Positions 10,137 through 22,819 are shown, counted from the first letter of the stretch. The stretch is DNA of 64,000 bases from Amborella trichopoda (GCF_000471905.2 NW_006495382.1:138431-202430), one strand, 5' to 3'. Numbers and translations: made by a program. Notes: generated by a model not told the origin, from the sequence alone.

Positions 10137-12071
10137 GTTTTAAAGAATAAAAGGCTAAGATATGTCGAGATCTTCCGATAGACTTCCGTTGCCAATGAAT
10201 TTATACGAATTGATGAAGAAGCCGAAGGGGTTTATTCCATGGGAATACATAAAAGTGATAATGGATGTGTTGAGAAGTGGGGATAAGATGGTTATACATT
10301 CCCTCGTTTAATTCAGATGCTTAGAATGAGGCACGTTGTTAAGACATGCATGGCCTTCATGATGGAGGTGAATGATGTCGGTAGACTCACCCAATATCGG
10401 CCGGTCGTTACACTCCTTTCAGGGTTCTCCCATGCGCACAATGCCTGAGCTGGTTTTGTTGGGTATACTTTTAGGCATATACAAGACTAGATGCATTCTA
10501 ACGAACGCTCGATAAAGATTGAGGTGACTATAAGACAGAGGCGTTAACGCAAGCCAGATAAATGCTTTAACAAACTTGATATGCTTAAAACCTTGACGAC
10601 ATGCCTTGGGTTGAGTATGCTTCTAGTCCTCATATCAGGCTTACTGTATTTTAACTGAAGCTTGATAGAGGTATAAAAATGTGAGTTTTTTAACGAACAT
10701 TGAATAAGAGTGAGTCTCATAACAAACACCGGAAAAGTTGTCATGACAGACACTGAATGAAAGATATACAAGTTTGATAAGCTCAGACTTTGAACATATG
10801 CCTAGGTAATTGACTATGTTCCAAGTCACCATATGTACGACTAAGAATGTTCTAACTGATGCTTGATGAAGATAGTATGATAAAGCAAAGTCCCTGGACA
10901 CACACATGATAACTATCTTAACATACGAGCATGATTCTTGATAGCACCTCTTCGGCTATGCCCTATGATATGAATATATGAAAGATATGATATGATCAAG
11001 ATTCATCATATGAAGGCTTCGATAGACCCTCAGAATCCTGACTCGTCAGTCAACCTTTATGTTCTGATTCTCAACTGATAATAGATAAAATAGCTCATCA
11101 ATTAAGCCAATTCAAGTTTAACTTACGATCGATGATAGAGGATATGAAAGCCATCTCATTGTGAGACAAGTTCTAAGATGCATATACTCCTAAGCCCCGA
11201 TATGCATATCCATGTGATATGTAAAGGAACCTGATGCGGATTGATATACATATTTTCTTGAATTCATCATTAGCTACGCATGTGCATCTTAACTTACGGT
11301 CTATAACAAGAGATCATGAAGACGTTTCAATTTAAGACGAAACTCTGAGATACATATACTTCCATGACACATGGATTCCTCTCCACTGGAAATTGGAGGA
11401 GTTAAGGGTTAGATGTGATATGACTCTTTTAATCCATCGTTAGTTAAGAATATGGGGTTTTAAAAACAAGAACAACAGGGAAACCTTGCCATATGTTGAT
11501 ATATTGAGGTAAATCCATAAAGATATACATGTTAAGGCCTCATGTGCTTTAAAGTCCAAGAGTGATATAACATTGGCAATATTTGGACTTTGCTTAAACC
11601 ATGTCGATATTCATCGTCAGTTAAGATATGCCTTAACTGATATCTCAAAACTTGATGTTCTAAAAATAAACTGAGACTCTCAGGGATCCTTGTTCGAGGC
11701 ATTATAACTCTTATCAATCGGAGGTGACTAAACCCATCATCCGCATAACTCCGTAGTTTTCCGTCAAGAGAATAATTCAGTCCTCATTCGCATCACCCAA
11801 TAGTTAAAGCCTTATGCTCCGTGCGTTATAGCCAATATGACACTCGATCAGTAAAATGGTCATTTCTCTCACAATACAAGTAATTTTCTAATGCGATTAG
11901 AACTATTGGATTATTAACTCGATTCTTTATCACCCTTAAGAGATGCGGCATTAATTGTTTGGTATATCAAAAGAAATTTCATTTGCATTTGACTGGTATT
12001 GCCGAAATCATTTCCAACGAAACACGGTGCCTTGAATGGACCATATCTCTCTTTTTTGAAGTTCTTTGAAA

Positions 12072-12076
12072 GTGAG
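12072..12076. repeat. Left target site duplication of M1
   Basis: GTGAG directly before the LTR border TGGTTAGG. It is identical to 49245-49249, directly after the opposite LTR border. Confidence 0.85.
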
Positions 12077-12779
12077 TGGTTAGGTTCCTTGATCTCATCC
12101 CCGGATCTAGATGATCTAGTGACACGTGTATCGAGTTTCAAAGGAATTTCGGGACTTGAGATTGCTCTCTCGGGAACCTTGTGCAAGAACAAAGGCAGGT
12201 ATACCAACCAATGAGAGAGGAATTTGTTGTGAGGCGGGACACACCTCACCTAGTCCATGACTCACTCAGGCTGGCTCGCGTGGTCGCCCTCTTAGATCAT
12301 GTCGGAAAGCCCCCCAATCGTACAACTAGTTTGGAATCTCCTCCCTTGGCTTGTATTCTGTTGTTTCTGCGATCACATACACATGTTTAATTTTACAAGA
12401 CAAGTGGGCCAAGGGATCCCACCTTGTCTTTGGATGAATGGACATAGGTGTGCACATTTAAAGGAGAAAAGAGAAGAATTGATGAGATGAGGGTTGTGAG
12501 AAGAAGAAGTGAGAATAAAAGAAAAGAAAGAGACATTTGACTGGGTGGCGAACCTAGCACAGTGGCTAGATTGGCATGAGGATTGACCTGACGAGGTAGC
12601 AAGACAGGCACGGTAACGTGGACTGGCATGGCGGTGATATTACTTTACGACAGAACACCAATACCAACCAGACCGGCACAATGGTAAGCTTTACGTGGCA
12701 GCAAGATGGGCACGGTAACTTAGACCGACACGGCGGCAATACTGCTTGACGATGAGACTACCGTGACAGTGCTAGACTT

Positions 12780-14290
12780 GTCCTTTAGTCAAATGAGAGA
12801 GGAAGAAGAAAAAGAAAGAGAAAGAGGAGACATAAGAAAAGAAGAGAGAGAAAGAGAGAGAAGAAAAGAGATAGGAAAAAAGAGAAGGAAAGGAGAAGAA
12901 AAGAAAGAGAAGAGATAAAAGAGAAAGGAGAGAAGAGAACAAGAGAGAAAAAAAGGGAAGAGAGGAATGTGGAGAGAAAGAAGAGAAAAGAGAAAAGGGA
13001 GACAAGGAAGAAAAGAAAAGAAAGGAGAGATAGAAGGAATGGGGAGAGATAAGAAGTGAGAGAAAAAGAAGAGAGAAGGAAGCATGGATGGCGATGAGCT
13101 TCCGTCGTCCATGATAGAGGAGAGAGAAGAGAGAAAGAGAAGAAAGAAAGGTGAGAGAAGAAGAACATGGAAGACGATGGTTTTCACCGCCCATGAAAAA
13201 GGAAAGTGGAGAGAGAAAGAACATGAACGTCGATGGGTTCTGCCACCCATGACAGAGGAAAGAGGAGAGAGAAAGAACATGGACAGCGATGGGTTCCACC
13301 GCTTATGATAGAAGAAAGAGGAGAGAGAGAATATGGACGGTGATGGGTTCTGTTGCTCAAGATAGAGAAAATAAGAGAGAGAAGGAACATAGATGATGAT
13401 GGGTTCCACCGTCCATGAAAGGAGAGAGAAAAGAAGAAAACATGGTCGACGATGGGTTTCCACTGCTCAAGACTGAGGAAAGAAAGAAAAAGAACATGGA
13501 TGGCGATGGGTTTCCACCGCTCATGAGAGAGGAAAGAAGAGAGAGAAAGAATATGGATGACGATGGGTTTCTACTGTCCATGTCAAAGAGAGATAGTAAT
13601 GAGAAAGGGAAAGACGCTCGCGATGCTAGGCATCACCGCTCGTGTCGTAAGGGACTCAGACACGACCTGACCCCTACTCGGGAAAGGGCCCGGTTCAGTG
13701 TCCTTGTTAAAGAATGAGGAAAGGAATGTCATGCGCGGTGATGAGCATTGTCGTGTACAACATGGGGAAGGGGAAACATGGACAGAGTCCAGGCCCATCA
13801 CTCGTGTTAAGGCCCGTCTCACTGTGCATGTTTCCAGAGGATAAGGGAAGAATGAGAATGTCATGCTTGGCAATGGGTATCGCCATGCATGACTGGAGAG
13901 GAAAGAGGAAAGAAATAACATGATGAGAGAAAGAAAGAGAGGAAAAAAGAAGGCTTAGGGAAGAGAAAGAAGAAAGAAAAGTAGAGAGAGAAGGAAGGAG
14001 AAGATTAAGAAAGAGGGTGAATAGGAAAAGAGAAAATAAAGAGAAAAGTGGAAAGAAGAAAAAGAGAGAGAGAGTGACTTGCACGACAATGGTTACTGTC
14101 ATGCATGTTTGAGATGGAGATGAGAGAGACAAAGAGAAGAAGATGAAGAGAGAGAAAGAAAGAGGAGAGAGAAGAAGAAGAGAGAGAAAGAAAGAAAGAA
14201 GAGGGAAAAAGAGGAGAGGAGAAGAAGAGAGAGAAAGAAAGAAAGAGGAGGAGAGAGAAAGTTACCTTCATCGAGGGGTGTCAGACTTTT
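12780..14290 (-). repeat. GA-rich tract and hairpin minisatellite in M1 3' LTR
   Basis: The plus strand is almost pure purine in 12790-13080 and 13920-14270, so the sense strand is CU-rich. Between these lie units of about 55-60 bp (13080-13580) with a CATGGACGGCGATGGGTTT-like core and a matching CCACCGTCCATG arm that can fold back on it. Other units with a CATGCATGACAATGG-type core are at 13720-13900 and 14075-14110. The long Phe/Leu/Ser frames here are not genes. Confidence 0.85.
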
Positions 14291-14404
14291 TCTTCTCTCT
14301 CCTATCTCTCTCCAAGAAGTTCCTCTCTAACTCAACGTAAAAACTCGAACTTTATTAATCAATTAAAAGTATGAGAGGATCCCTTTACAATTAGGTTTAT
14401 CATG

Positions 14405-14413
14405 TATTTATAG
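14405..14413 (-). promoter_or_regulatory. TATA box of M1 3' LTR
   Basis: CTATAAATA on the minus strand, in the same context as 47937-47945. It is followed downstream by an AATAAAG-type motif (near 14357) and the CU-rich leader. Confidence 0.6.
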
Positions 14414-17339
14414 AATTGGGCCCTAAACATGAGTGGATGCCCAAAAACTATTATAATTGATGATAATTACAATTTATTTGAGTTAAAATAAAATCTAAAA
14501 ATGGGTGTAAAATGATTGATTAGCCCCTGCCTAAAAATACATGGAATTCAAAAACAGTCCCTGCTATTGCTCAAGAACGTGTGTGATTGTTCATAGATGA
14601 TCCGGAGTTGCTCTAGTACCTGTTTGAAAAAAAGATGATTTCTTTCTTGCAGGTCTCATGATGGTGATCGATTTGATATCAACTTCGAGCCACGGATCGT
14701 AATTTTAGGCCACAATCATGCGACTTGAAATTCATGCGAATCTTGAAAACTTCGGATCGATAATGTGTTCATATCTTGATATTTTTTCATGATTTCTTCA
14801 TTGTATTTCACTAAGCATGCTGTCACGATCATGTGGCAACAAATGCAGGTCGATGTCATGCTCGTACGAAGATTTTGCAGTCTTGAGTTTTTGGTCGAAA
14901 TCTGAATTCCGATTGCATGAATTTACAACTACTTTATCTGCTTCACACGTAAAATCCAATCATTCATCATGCTCGGGGTTTTGACTAATGGTAGCTCTGT
15001 ACCTTACGCATACGATGAAACTAGTCTCGTGTCAATCCGATACGCGAGCACCGTGATATGGCCGCTCGATCGGCATGTGTCGCTGCTGAATTTCCTGCAA
15101 CTCCCTTCACGAATCATCGACTTCTCTCTAAGTTTTCTCCCTACTTGGGTGTCATCAAGGGGTGTGCTACATATCAAACGTTCGTCTTGACAATACGAAG
15201 ATGTTCGCAGAATATGAGCGTGATCCCACTAATAACGAGTGACATATGGCTCCTAAAAGTCACTACTCGTGACTATAAAAACAGTTACTATTAATGGTGA
15301 TTTGGTGCAGGGAGGGCGTAGAGGAATAGTGTTCGGCCTGCTCCTTTTTTGGTCTTTTACCAATAACGCTTTCCTGGAGCATCCGATTAATCCAAAACTT
15401 GTTTCATAGGGGTTTTCAACCTTGTCGGATCCAATGAAGGTGGTTCCATAGCAATTTGACGCACTGAATAGAGAGTAATAGTTACGGGGTCTGTTTTACG
15501 GTGCAAGAGACTGATTTTTTTGGAAATTGTTTATTTGTTTGGATTACCTTAGACATGTCGGATTGCGACTAAACTTGGCCGGTGGCCTTTTGAAGTCCTT
15601 ATGAACATTACCACTTATTCTGAGGTAATTCTAATACTATCAAGAATTCCACTGTAATTCAGGCTTTATTGACTGACTTCTCTTTTTATTTTGCATCGGG
15701 GATCCAAGGTGTTGAAAAATGTCTTCAAATAGCTTGCCCCACCGAATGTTGTGCTTTAAGAGAAGCAAGAATGACAACATTCAGAAAATTTCTTTCGGCT
15801 TTATTACTTTATTCTTCTTAGCCAGAGGACCACGTGAACGCTGAGGTAATCCATGCAATGCTAAAACTAGGATGCTAATATGTTTGAATGCATTGTTCGC
15901 AGGACCATCCATGGAGATTTTAGGGGGAGAAGATACTTTTTTGAGGGATCATGTCGAAGTCCTCACCCTCAATGGACTATTTGTGATTATGACAACTGCG
16001 GATTTTGTATGGACCTCATTGGTCAGAATCAGGTCCGTATGGCAGTCCAGTGCCATGCTAAAGGGAATTTTTCCCATTTAGTCTTGGTTTCTTTGTTTTT
16101 ATGTTTGATCTGGATGGTCTGCTGAAGGGCCTTTTTTTGGCGTCCGTCTACATTGTGCACCAGAATGTCATTAGTGGGTAGGGTACCTTAATTTATCGAG
16201 GTGACCGGCCTTGGGTATAACCTTGCCTACTGCTAGTAGTTTCAACAATTAGGATACCTCTCTTCTTTGTCTAAGGCATCCCCTGAGGGCTCATTCCTGT
16301 TGCTGCATAACAGGTCCAAGTTTTGGCTGACTTAGCCTTCTTGGGGCATCTTCAGCATCTTGGAGTGCGTTAGTAACCTCATGGGAATAGTGCTCTTCTT
16401 TATGAGACTTGTCTTGCCTTCTTGGCGAGTTTTCTGTCCTTCGAGTCATTTTTGCGAATGGACTCAGGCTGTCGAAATCATCGTGATTCTCATATTTTTG
16501 AGTCCTAGTATTGTGACACCGGGGATTTTTCTTTTGAATGAGGGTTGAAGCAGCCTATGGAGGCGAGTGTTGCATTAACCTGCTTAATGGTCCAAGCGTC
16601 CTTAGCGGATTTTCAGTTGGGCTTGGTGCCGTAGAGACGATCTTCACCAACTTCCTTTTATTTGGGACTCTTTTACCGATGACCTTTCGACCATGTCCAC
16701 CCTTATTCTTATATTTTTACTCACGGTGCTCTTTCTGGCTTTCACCGTGCTCGGTTTTTAGTTTACAAAACTCTTTTACTGATGGTTTCGTGTCCATGCC
16801 CGTCCGTCATTTTTACTCATGGCATTCCATTGTCCAGGCATACACCATGCCCGTTATTCTTCTTTTTCTTCTCTTTTTTTTTCCTTTGTTCTTTTTTTTT
16901 GGGAATACGTGTTTAAGGTCATGCCTTCGGGACCTGTGCGAAGCCTTTTAATGTCATGTAGTCAGGACGTGCACTACAGTTAAGGTCATACAACTAAACC
17001 ATAATGGAAACTAAACCATAATGGAGATGAATGACAGTCTGTTGAGGCCATGAAGTGAGTATGGTGGTGGTCTTGACTCACTTTGGGAAGATGATACGAG
17101 GCTACCTATGAAAGATGGATGATGTTTGGATGGATGGTGGGAAGTGGTAACCCACTAGCTGACGACAAGTATGGGTGATGGGATGGCTCGCCATTTTTTA
17201 GCGTGGGTGAGACTCACTGGGGCATGATGAATGGTAATGAAGGAAGATGGATTTATTGGGGTGGTTAATGAAGGTGGTGTGTGCACACAGACGGGTCGGT
17301 TAGGGTAGTGCATGAAGACACATGTAAAGGGGATGTGCG

Positions 17340-17800
17340 CATGTGTGGGGGCGACTTTAAGGTCATGCCTTCAAGACTTGTGCAACGCAGTTTATCGTCA
17401 CGCAGCCCGGACGTGCACTACAGCTTAGGGTCATATAGCTTGGACCATGGCTATGTAGTTTAAAGTCATGTGGTTAGGACCATGTTGTTTAAGGTCATGC
17501 AACTAGACCTCCGCTACAGTTTAAGGTCATATAGTTTGGACCATGGTGCTAAGCTTTTTAACGTCATGTAGCCAGGACGTGCACTATAGTTTATGGTCAT
17601 AAAACTTAGATTGTGGCCTTGCAATTTAAAGTCATGGGGCTAGGCTCATGCAGTTTAAGGTCTTGCAACAAGACCTCTGCTACAATTTAAGGTCGTATAG
17701 TTTGGACCGTGGCTGTGCAGTTTAGGGTCATGCAGCACGGACCAAGGTTATGCAGTTTAAAGTCATGCAACATGGACCATTTGTGTTGGTCACCGTGTAG
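17340..17800. repeat. GGTCATGCA-type minisatellite of M1
   Basis: Units of about 35-50 bp resembling TTTAAGGTCATGCAGC followed by AGGACCATG or a relative, at least ten copies. The inverted counterpart in P1 is 26695-27010. Confidence 0.85.
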
Positions 17801-17829
17801 GTGAAGCTCTATGTGGGATAGGTTTGTAG

Positions 17830-18150
17830 GTAGCAATCTGACTCCCTGGGGATAAAATAGTTAAGGCTATACAAAAGCAAAGAACTTCGATGGAGATGAT
17901 GACCCGATGAGGAGTGGCAAACGGAAGCTGACTTCACTTAGGGGGTAAATGTGAACCCTTGGTGAAAAATGAGACTCCATGGAGAATAGGCTTATGAAAG
18001 GTAACCTGACTCCTTGGGAATAAGATCACTTGGTGCGAGACTGACCCACTGGGGATTGAAGGGGTAAGCATGACTCTTTTTAACATACACCTAACTCCAC
18101 TAGGGATGATGGGCTGCAAGATAGGTGTAACTCCTACTGGGGATCATGGA
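17830..18150. repeat. Array of primer-site-like units in M1
   Basis: About seven degenerate copies, on the plus strand, of CTGACTCCACTGGGGAT. The closest is ACTCCACTAGGGAT at 18094-18107. The M1 primer site is TGGTGACTCCACTGGGG on the minus strand. The M1 sense transcript therefore carries the reverse complement of its primer site in this array, several kilobases downstream. The same array is at 26120-26665 in P1. Confidence 0.7.
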
Positions 18151-18209
18151 AAAACACTCACGATGGTGATCGAGTTCGGCCATGTGCAACATTAGCATGG
18201 AGTCAATAG

Positions 18210-19510
18210 TTGCACGAAAAGCGTTGACCAGTCGCTAGCGTGCGGCGTTGTTACGTGCGGGGTTAGTCACAAGCGATGTTCAATAGAGAGTTTCAGGGGT
18301 GGCATTAGTCACTTTCATACGCGTCGTTAGTCAAGAGCTTTCATACACGTCTTTGGCTGCGAGCAGCATTGGTCTGAGATTAGGTCTCAGGCTTGGGCTC
18401 AGCCCGACTCTGGTTTATTACAGTTCGATGCTCGGCATTGCACTGATGGCGGTAAGCCTCTGTTCGAGTCTCGGGTCTGAGCCTGACCCGATCCGGCCCA
18501 TTGCCGTTTGGCAATCAGGGACCTATCTAGTATTCTTGCTTTGTGGAGGGCACTTCGAGGAAGCATCTTCTATATGGTAAAACCCCATTTTCAACGTTTC
18601 ATCAAAGGTTAAACAGCTAGGGAGAGAGAGGCTTCCAGTGAGAACTCTAGTAGAGCGCAGGACACTCGTGTGAGGGTTTCAGGATTCTTCTAGTGAAAGT
18701 GTGAGGAATTTCAGTAGGACACTCGTGGGGAAGTGTTTATAGTGTCTGGTGATAACTCTTGCAAAGAAAGTTCCGACTGACTCGCACAAGAAACAAGGGA
18801 CTTTCATCGAGGTCACTGCTGCTGGCCGATGAGAGTTGAGGGAAGTAGGGATTTTTAAGAGTTTGTCGTGATTTTGGCAGTGGTTTTGAGAGTATTTGAG
18901 AAGGGAAAAGGGATCCAAGTTGCAGCAGGGAACTGCCGGTGAACTTTCACTGGTATTCGAGATTTTTCTAGTGGTTTTCCACCATCGAGAAGAAGAGGGG
19001 AAGGTCTGCCAGTGAGTTTTCTGACGAGTGAGAGGGGTTTCCCGACAGGAAGCCGAGAGGTCTTAAGGGAATGAACAGTCATACGTAGGGAAGGTTCACT
19101 GGGAGGTGAACGGCTACCAGTCCACATGTGCGAGAACGTGTGTCAAGCCACATCATGGTCGGCGGTTGTCAGGCAGCGCTTTAGGAGCTCTAGGTGACAC
19201 ATGTGCATTATGTGGCACGTGCAGGAGATACGAGCGGCGCTTCTTCAAAAAACACAAGCGGCGCTAGTCTTGAAGACATGGCCGGCGTTAGCCTTTTGGA
19301 AAACCTGTCGGTGCTAGTCCTTGAAAATGTAGCTGGCATTAGTCCTTGAAGACACAACTATCTTTAGGTTTTGAGAACATAGCCGACGTTAGGCCGTGGC
19401 AAACATAGTTGGCGTTAGGCTTTCAAAATGCACCCGACATTAGCCCTCAGCAAGCACAGCTGGTGTTAGGCCTTATTTGACGTAGGTAGCATTAATCACA
19501 CATGGAATTA
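18210..19510. repeat. GCGTTAG-type degenerate repeats of M1
   Basis: Two fields (18210-18330 and 19240-19510) of short units built on GGCGTTAG followed by CTTGAA or TTTTGAA. Between them lies about 0.9 kb without repeats or genes. Inverted counterparts in P1 are 25915-26110 and 24905-25080. Confidence 0.65.
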
Positions 19511-19539
19511 GTCAGATCTTTTCACGCGTAGTGATAGCT

Positions 19540-19544
19540 TGGTG
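19540..19544. repeat. Left target duplication of P1 (imperfect)
   Basis: TGGTG here and TTGTG at 31639-31643: four of five bases agree. They lie directly outside the two LTR borders of P1. Confidence 0.6.
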
Positions 19545-20860
19545 TGTTTGAACAAATTTTTCAGCACCTTAGTCCCTAATGCGAAATAAAGAGGAGGCAG
19601 GTCAGTAAAGCCTCAACATATAGTGGAAATTTTGACAGTCTCAGATAGCCCTAAAACTAGTCAATATCTTCATAAACACTTTAGAAGGACACCTGTGAAG
19701 TTTCATCACAATCAAACATATCTATGATAATGAACACAAAGAAACAATTTCAAAATAATCAGCCTCTAGCACCCTGAAATGGACCCTATAACTAGAACTA
19801 TATTTTTGGTACATCAAATAGCTCTGGAACCATTGCCATTGAATCCGGCACGGTCGAAAACCCCTAAGGGTCAAGTTTCAGCTTAATCGGGCACTCCAGG
19901 GCAAAGTTATGGGTAGAATACCGAAATGGGGTAAGTTGCACACTATTCTTATATGGCCAACCTACACCAAAACACCATTAAAGGTTGCTGTTTTCACAGT
20001 CACGGGAAGTGACATTCAGGGCCTATATCTCACTCTGTCCAAGTCGAATCGCGCTTAAATTTTATGAGCATGTTCGTCTCATTGAGACGAGCACTTCAAT
20101 AGGTGGTACGCGTTGTGACGATCCCCAAGCAAGGTGAAAAAACTAAAGAAAAGTTTCTGATTTGTGAAGAAAATTGCAAAAAAATCAGCAGCAGCATGCC
20201 TCATTCGAGTGACAAAATCATGACGCTCACGTACCCGATCGACGCGAAACAATATCATTATGTGCGTAAGGTCTAAGGCCATCTATGGTCCGATCCCCGC
20301 GTACGATGAACGGTTGGATATCAAACACGGAGGCATCAAAGCTGCTGTAAATTTCGGCTATTGGATTTCAAGATTCCAGCAAAAAACCCAAGACGACGAA
20401 ACCTTCACCCGGACATGAAATCTAGCTGTGTTTGTTGCAACATGATCGTGACGGCATACTCAGTGTGATTCGACGAAGAAATCACGAAAAAACATCAAGG
20501 AACAAGTGCACTATCGATCCGATGTTTTTAAGATTCATCCAAAATTCAAGTCTCATAATCATGATTTAAAAACATGATTAATGGCTTGAAGTTGGTATCA
20601 AATCAATCGCCACGACGAGCCCTATAAGGAAACAATCATCTTTAAATCAAACGGGCATCAGAGCAACCCCGGATCAGTCATGAAAGATCACGCAAGTTCT
20701 CGGGCTGCAATATGGACTGTTTTTGAATTCCACACATTGTTAGGCAGGGGCAAAACAATCCTTTTACACCCATTTTTAGAATTTCTTTTAATTCAATTAA
20801 ATTGTATTTATCTTTAATTTTAGGTAGTTTTTGAGCATCCACCCATGTTTGGGCCCAATT

Positions 20861-20869
20861 CTATATAAA
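20861..20869 (+). promoter_or_regulatory. TATA box of P1 5' LTR
   Basis: CTATATAAA preceded by GGGCCCAATT, the same context as in the M1 LTRs and in the P1 3' LTR (TATATAAA at 29719-29726). Confidence 0.65.
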
Positions 20870-21269
20870 CATGCAAAGCCAAATTGTAACAAACAAACGA
20901 GACAATTCTTCAATATTCAATAAAGACTTCAATTCTTGTTTGAGTTCGTGTGTGCATCTTGGAGAGAGAGAGAGGAGAGAGAGAAGAAAAAGGATGGTAC
21001 CTCTCGATAAGATAATTTTCTCTCTCCTCCTCTTTTCGTTCTCCACCTCTCTTTTCCTATCCTCTTTCCTCATCTCGATCTTTCTTTCTCTCTCCTCTTT
21101 CCTCGTCTCTATCTCTTCTTTTCTCTCTCGTTTCTCCTTTGCTCTTCCCTGCTTTCCTCTTTATCTCTTTCTCTCTCTTGCTTCTCTAGTCTATATTATC
21201 TCTGTTCCTCTTTCTTTCTCCATTCACACATGGCAGACCTATCGCCTGATGTGATGCCTTCTTGCTCCT

Positions 21270-21740
21270 GAGACAAGAACAATGAGCCAGGCCTTAATCC
21301 GAGTGGTGCAAGCTTAGCACTGCCTGGGTTCTCTTTCTCTTTCTTCTCTTATGTCACAGTGGTGCAAGCCTAGTGCCGCTTGGCCTCTCTTACCCTTCTC
21401 TCTCTCCTGTCCCAGACAACGCAAGTCCATCGCCATATGTGCTCTCACTCTCCCATTTCTTTTGTATTAGATGGCGAAACCTTAGCGCTGCCTGAGTTTT
21501 TTCATTGCTTCTGTCTCAGACAGGGAAACCTTAGCACCGCCTGAGTTCTCATTTCTTCTATCTCAGATAGTGAAACCTTAGTGCCGCCTGCGTTTTCTCA
21601 TTTCTTCGATCTCAAGCGGCGAAACCTCAGCACTGCCTGAGTTTTCTCATTTCTTCTGTCCCAGACGGTGAAACCTTAGCGCCGCCTGTGTTTTCTCCCC
21701 TCTCTTTCTTTTAACAGAACCGACGAAACCTTAGTGCCGC
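21270..21740 (+). repeat. Hairpin minisatellite in P1 5' LTR
   Basis: Units of about 45-50 bp: a pyrimidine-rich spacer (TTTTCTCATTTCTTCTGTCT-like) and a core such as CAGACGGTGAAACC followed by TTAGCGCCGCCTG. The two core ends pair (CAG-CGGTG with CGCCG-CTG) around an AAACCTTAG loop. About eight units are present. The 3' LTR counterpart is 30150-30600. Confidence 0.85.
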
Positions 21741-22800
21741 CTTTGCCTTTTCCTCCATCTTCTTCAGTCCAAGCAAATGGAGGTCCATTGCCATATGAGT
21801 TTCACTCTTCACTCCGTTCCATTGCCGTCTGAGTTTCTCCCTTCTCCCTATTGCCTTACCATCTGTGTCTCTCTTCTCTCTCTTACTCCTCTCTATTTCT
21901 CTCTCCTTTCTTCCTTTCTTCTCCCTCATCTTCTGTCATGCTCTTCTTTCTTTTTTTTCTTTCCTCTTCTTCCTATTCATATCTTCTTCTTCTCTTATCG
22001 CCTTCTGTCTCACCTTTCTCTCTCTCTTTTTCCTTTCCTTTTCTCTTCTCTTCCCCTTCTTTAATTCCTCTTATTTCCTTTCTTTTTTATTTTCTTTTCT
22101 CTCTCTCTTTGATCTCACTTCTGTCTTTTACTCTCTAGTTTGATCAAGAAGGGTGAGACTAGCCTTTAATGGTAGTCCTGTCGTTTAGCTATAGTGTTGT
22201 TGTGTCGGTCATGATTACTGTGTCGCTTTATTGCAACGACAGATAAGCCATTGTGTTTAGCTAGTCTAAATTGGTACAATCGTCTAGTAGTAACTCTGTT
22301 CAGCCGGACTGAGCTATCGAGCCGGGTTTACTACCACGACAGGTCAATTACTTACTAGTCAGGTCAATGTGTTGGTTTCACCACTCGATCAAATTCTTCC
22401 CACCCCAATCTTCATCCTCTCATTCTTCTCATCTTTTGAATGCATGCCTCTGCAGGTTCACCTGAAGGAAAGGTGTGGTCCCTTGACCCACCTATATTGT
22501 AACATTTTCCATATGTATATGATTGCAGAAATAGGAGAATACAAGCCAAGGGAGGTGATTCCGAACCAGTTTTACTACTGGGGGGCTTTCTTCGTGGTCT
22601 AAGAGGGCACCTAGGCGAGCCAGCCCGAGTAAGTTCCGAACCCACCTTAAATTCCTCTCTCATCGGTTGGTTCACCTGCCCTTGCTTTTGAGCAAGGTTC
22701 TCGAGAGAGCGATCTCAAGTCCCTAGTTCCTCAAAAACCCGAGATGCGTGTTGCCATATCACTTAGATTCGGATGGCGAGATCGAGGCACCTAAGCAACT

Positions 22801-22817
22801 TGGCATCTCCACTAAGG
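22801..22817 (+). other. P1 primer binding site, degenerate
   Basis: TGGCATCTCCACTAAGG three bases after the LTR end in CA. It differs from the M1 site TGGTGACTCCACTGGGG at five positions. Position and spacing identify it. Confidence 0.65.
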
Positions 22818-22819
22818 AC

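Larger units (their letters stand above)
7187..12071 (-). mobile_element. E0-L: left copy of a degenerate long repeat flanking M1
   Basis: From about 7187 to 11060 this region aligns collinearly, in the same orientation, with 50309-54170. Shared blocks include a 77-bp minisatellite (7780-8330 and 50890-51460), a TATA-like region (near 9236 and 52352-52366, minus) and an anonymous reading frame (9735-10136 and 53040-53460, minus). Beyond 11060 there are two or three degenerate units of about 170 bp (11100-11640), of the kind often seen in U3 regions. The pair may be LTRs or 3' internal zones of one old minus-oriented element into which M1 inserted. Neither a clean border nor a primer site could be seen. 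The 11640-12071 segment holds no recognisable gene. Confidence 0.5.
12077..15731 (-). mobile_element. M1 3' LTR
   Basis: 3655 bp. On the minus strand it starts TATTTGAAG (15731, canonical TGTTTG with one change) and ends CCTAACCA (12077). It is collinear with 45628-49244 in U3, TATA box, GA-rich/hairpin field and U5. The right border is preceded on the sense strand by the purine-rich GGTGGGGCAAGC (15732-15743), a likely polypurine tract. Confidence 0.85.
15732..19539 (-). other. M1 3' internal non-coding zone
   Basis: No protein-coding frame of note. It is the inverted, collinear counterpart of 24905-28546 in P1. On the sense strand the order is: GCGTTAG-type units (19510-19240), a single-copy stretch (19130-18340), more GCGTTAG units (18330-18210), anti-primer-site units (18150-17830), GGTCATGCA-type units (17800-17340), then single-copy sequence to the polypurine tract (15743-15732). 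Conservation of this order in two independent insertions shows it belongs to the element. Confidence 0.75.
19545..22797 (+). mobile_element. P1 5' LTR
   Basis: Starts TGTTTGAACAAATTTTTCAG and ends CCTAAGCA. It holds a TATA box (20861-20869), a GA-rich block then CU-rich leader (20960-21230), a hairpin minisatellite (21270-21740), a pyrimidine tract (21790-22140) and a U5 that ends next to the primer site. Confidence 0.85.

Noticed and set aside
12772..13463. Long Phe/Leu/Ser-rich open frames on the minus strand (also 221-1184, 21777-22143, 30670-30951, 46310-46860)
   Set aside because: They are readings of nearly pure CT tracts, open in several frames at once, and without any domain. They are a composition effect in the LTR minisatellites.
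20590..20640. TTGGTATCAAATC as a tRNA-iMet primer site
   Set aside because: It lies in U3 upstream of the TATA box in every LTR copy. The true primer sites are the tRNA-Arg type sequences next to the U5 ends.
21460..21740. Regular repeats and spacers that recall a CRISPR array
   Set aside because: Units are degenerate, spacers are low-complexity pyrimidine, no cas gene exists and the setting is a plant LTR.
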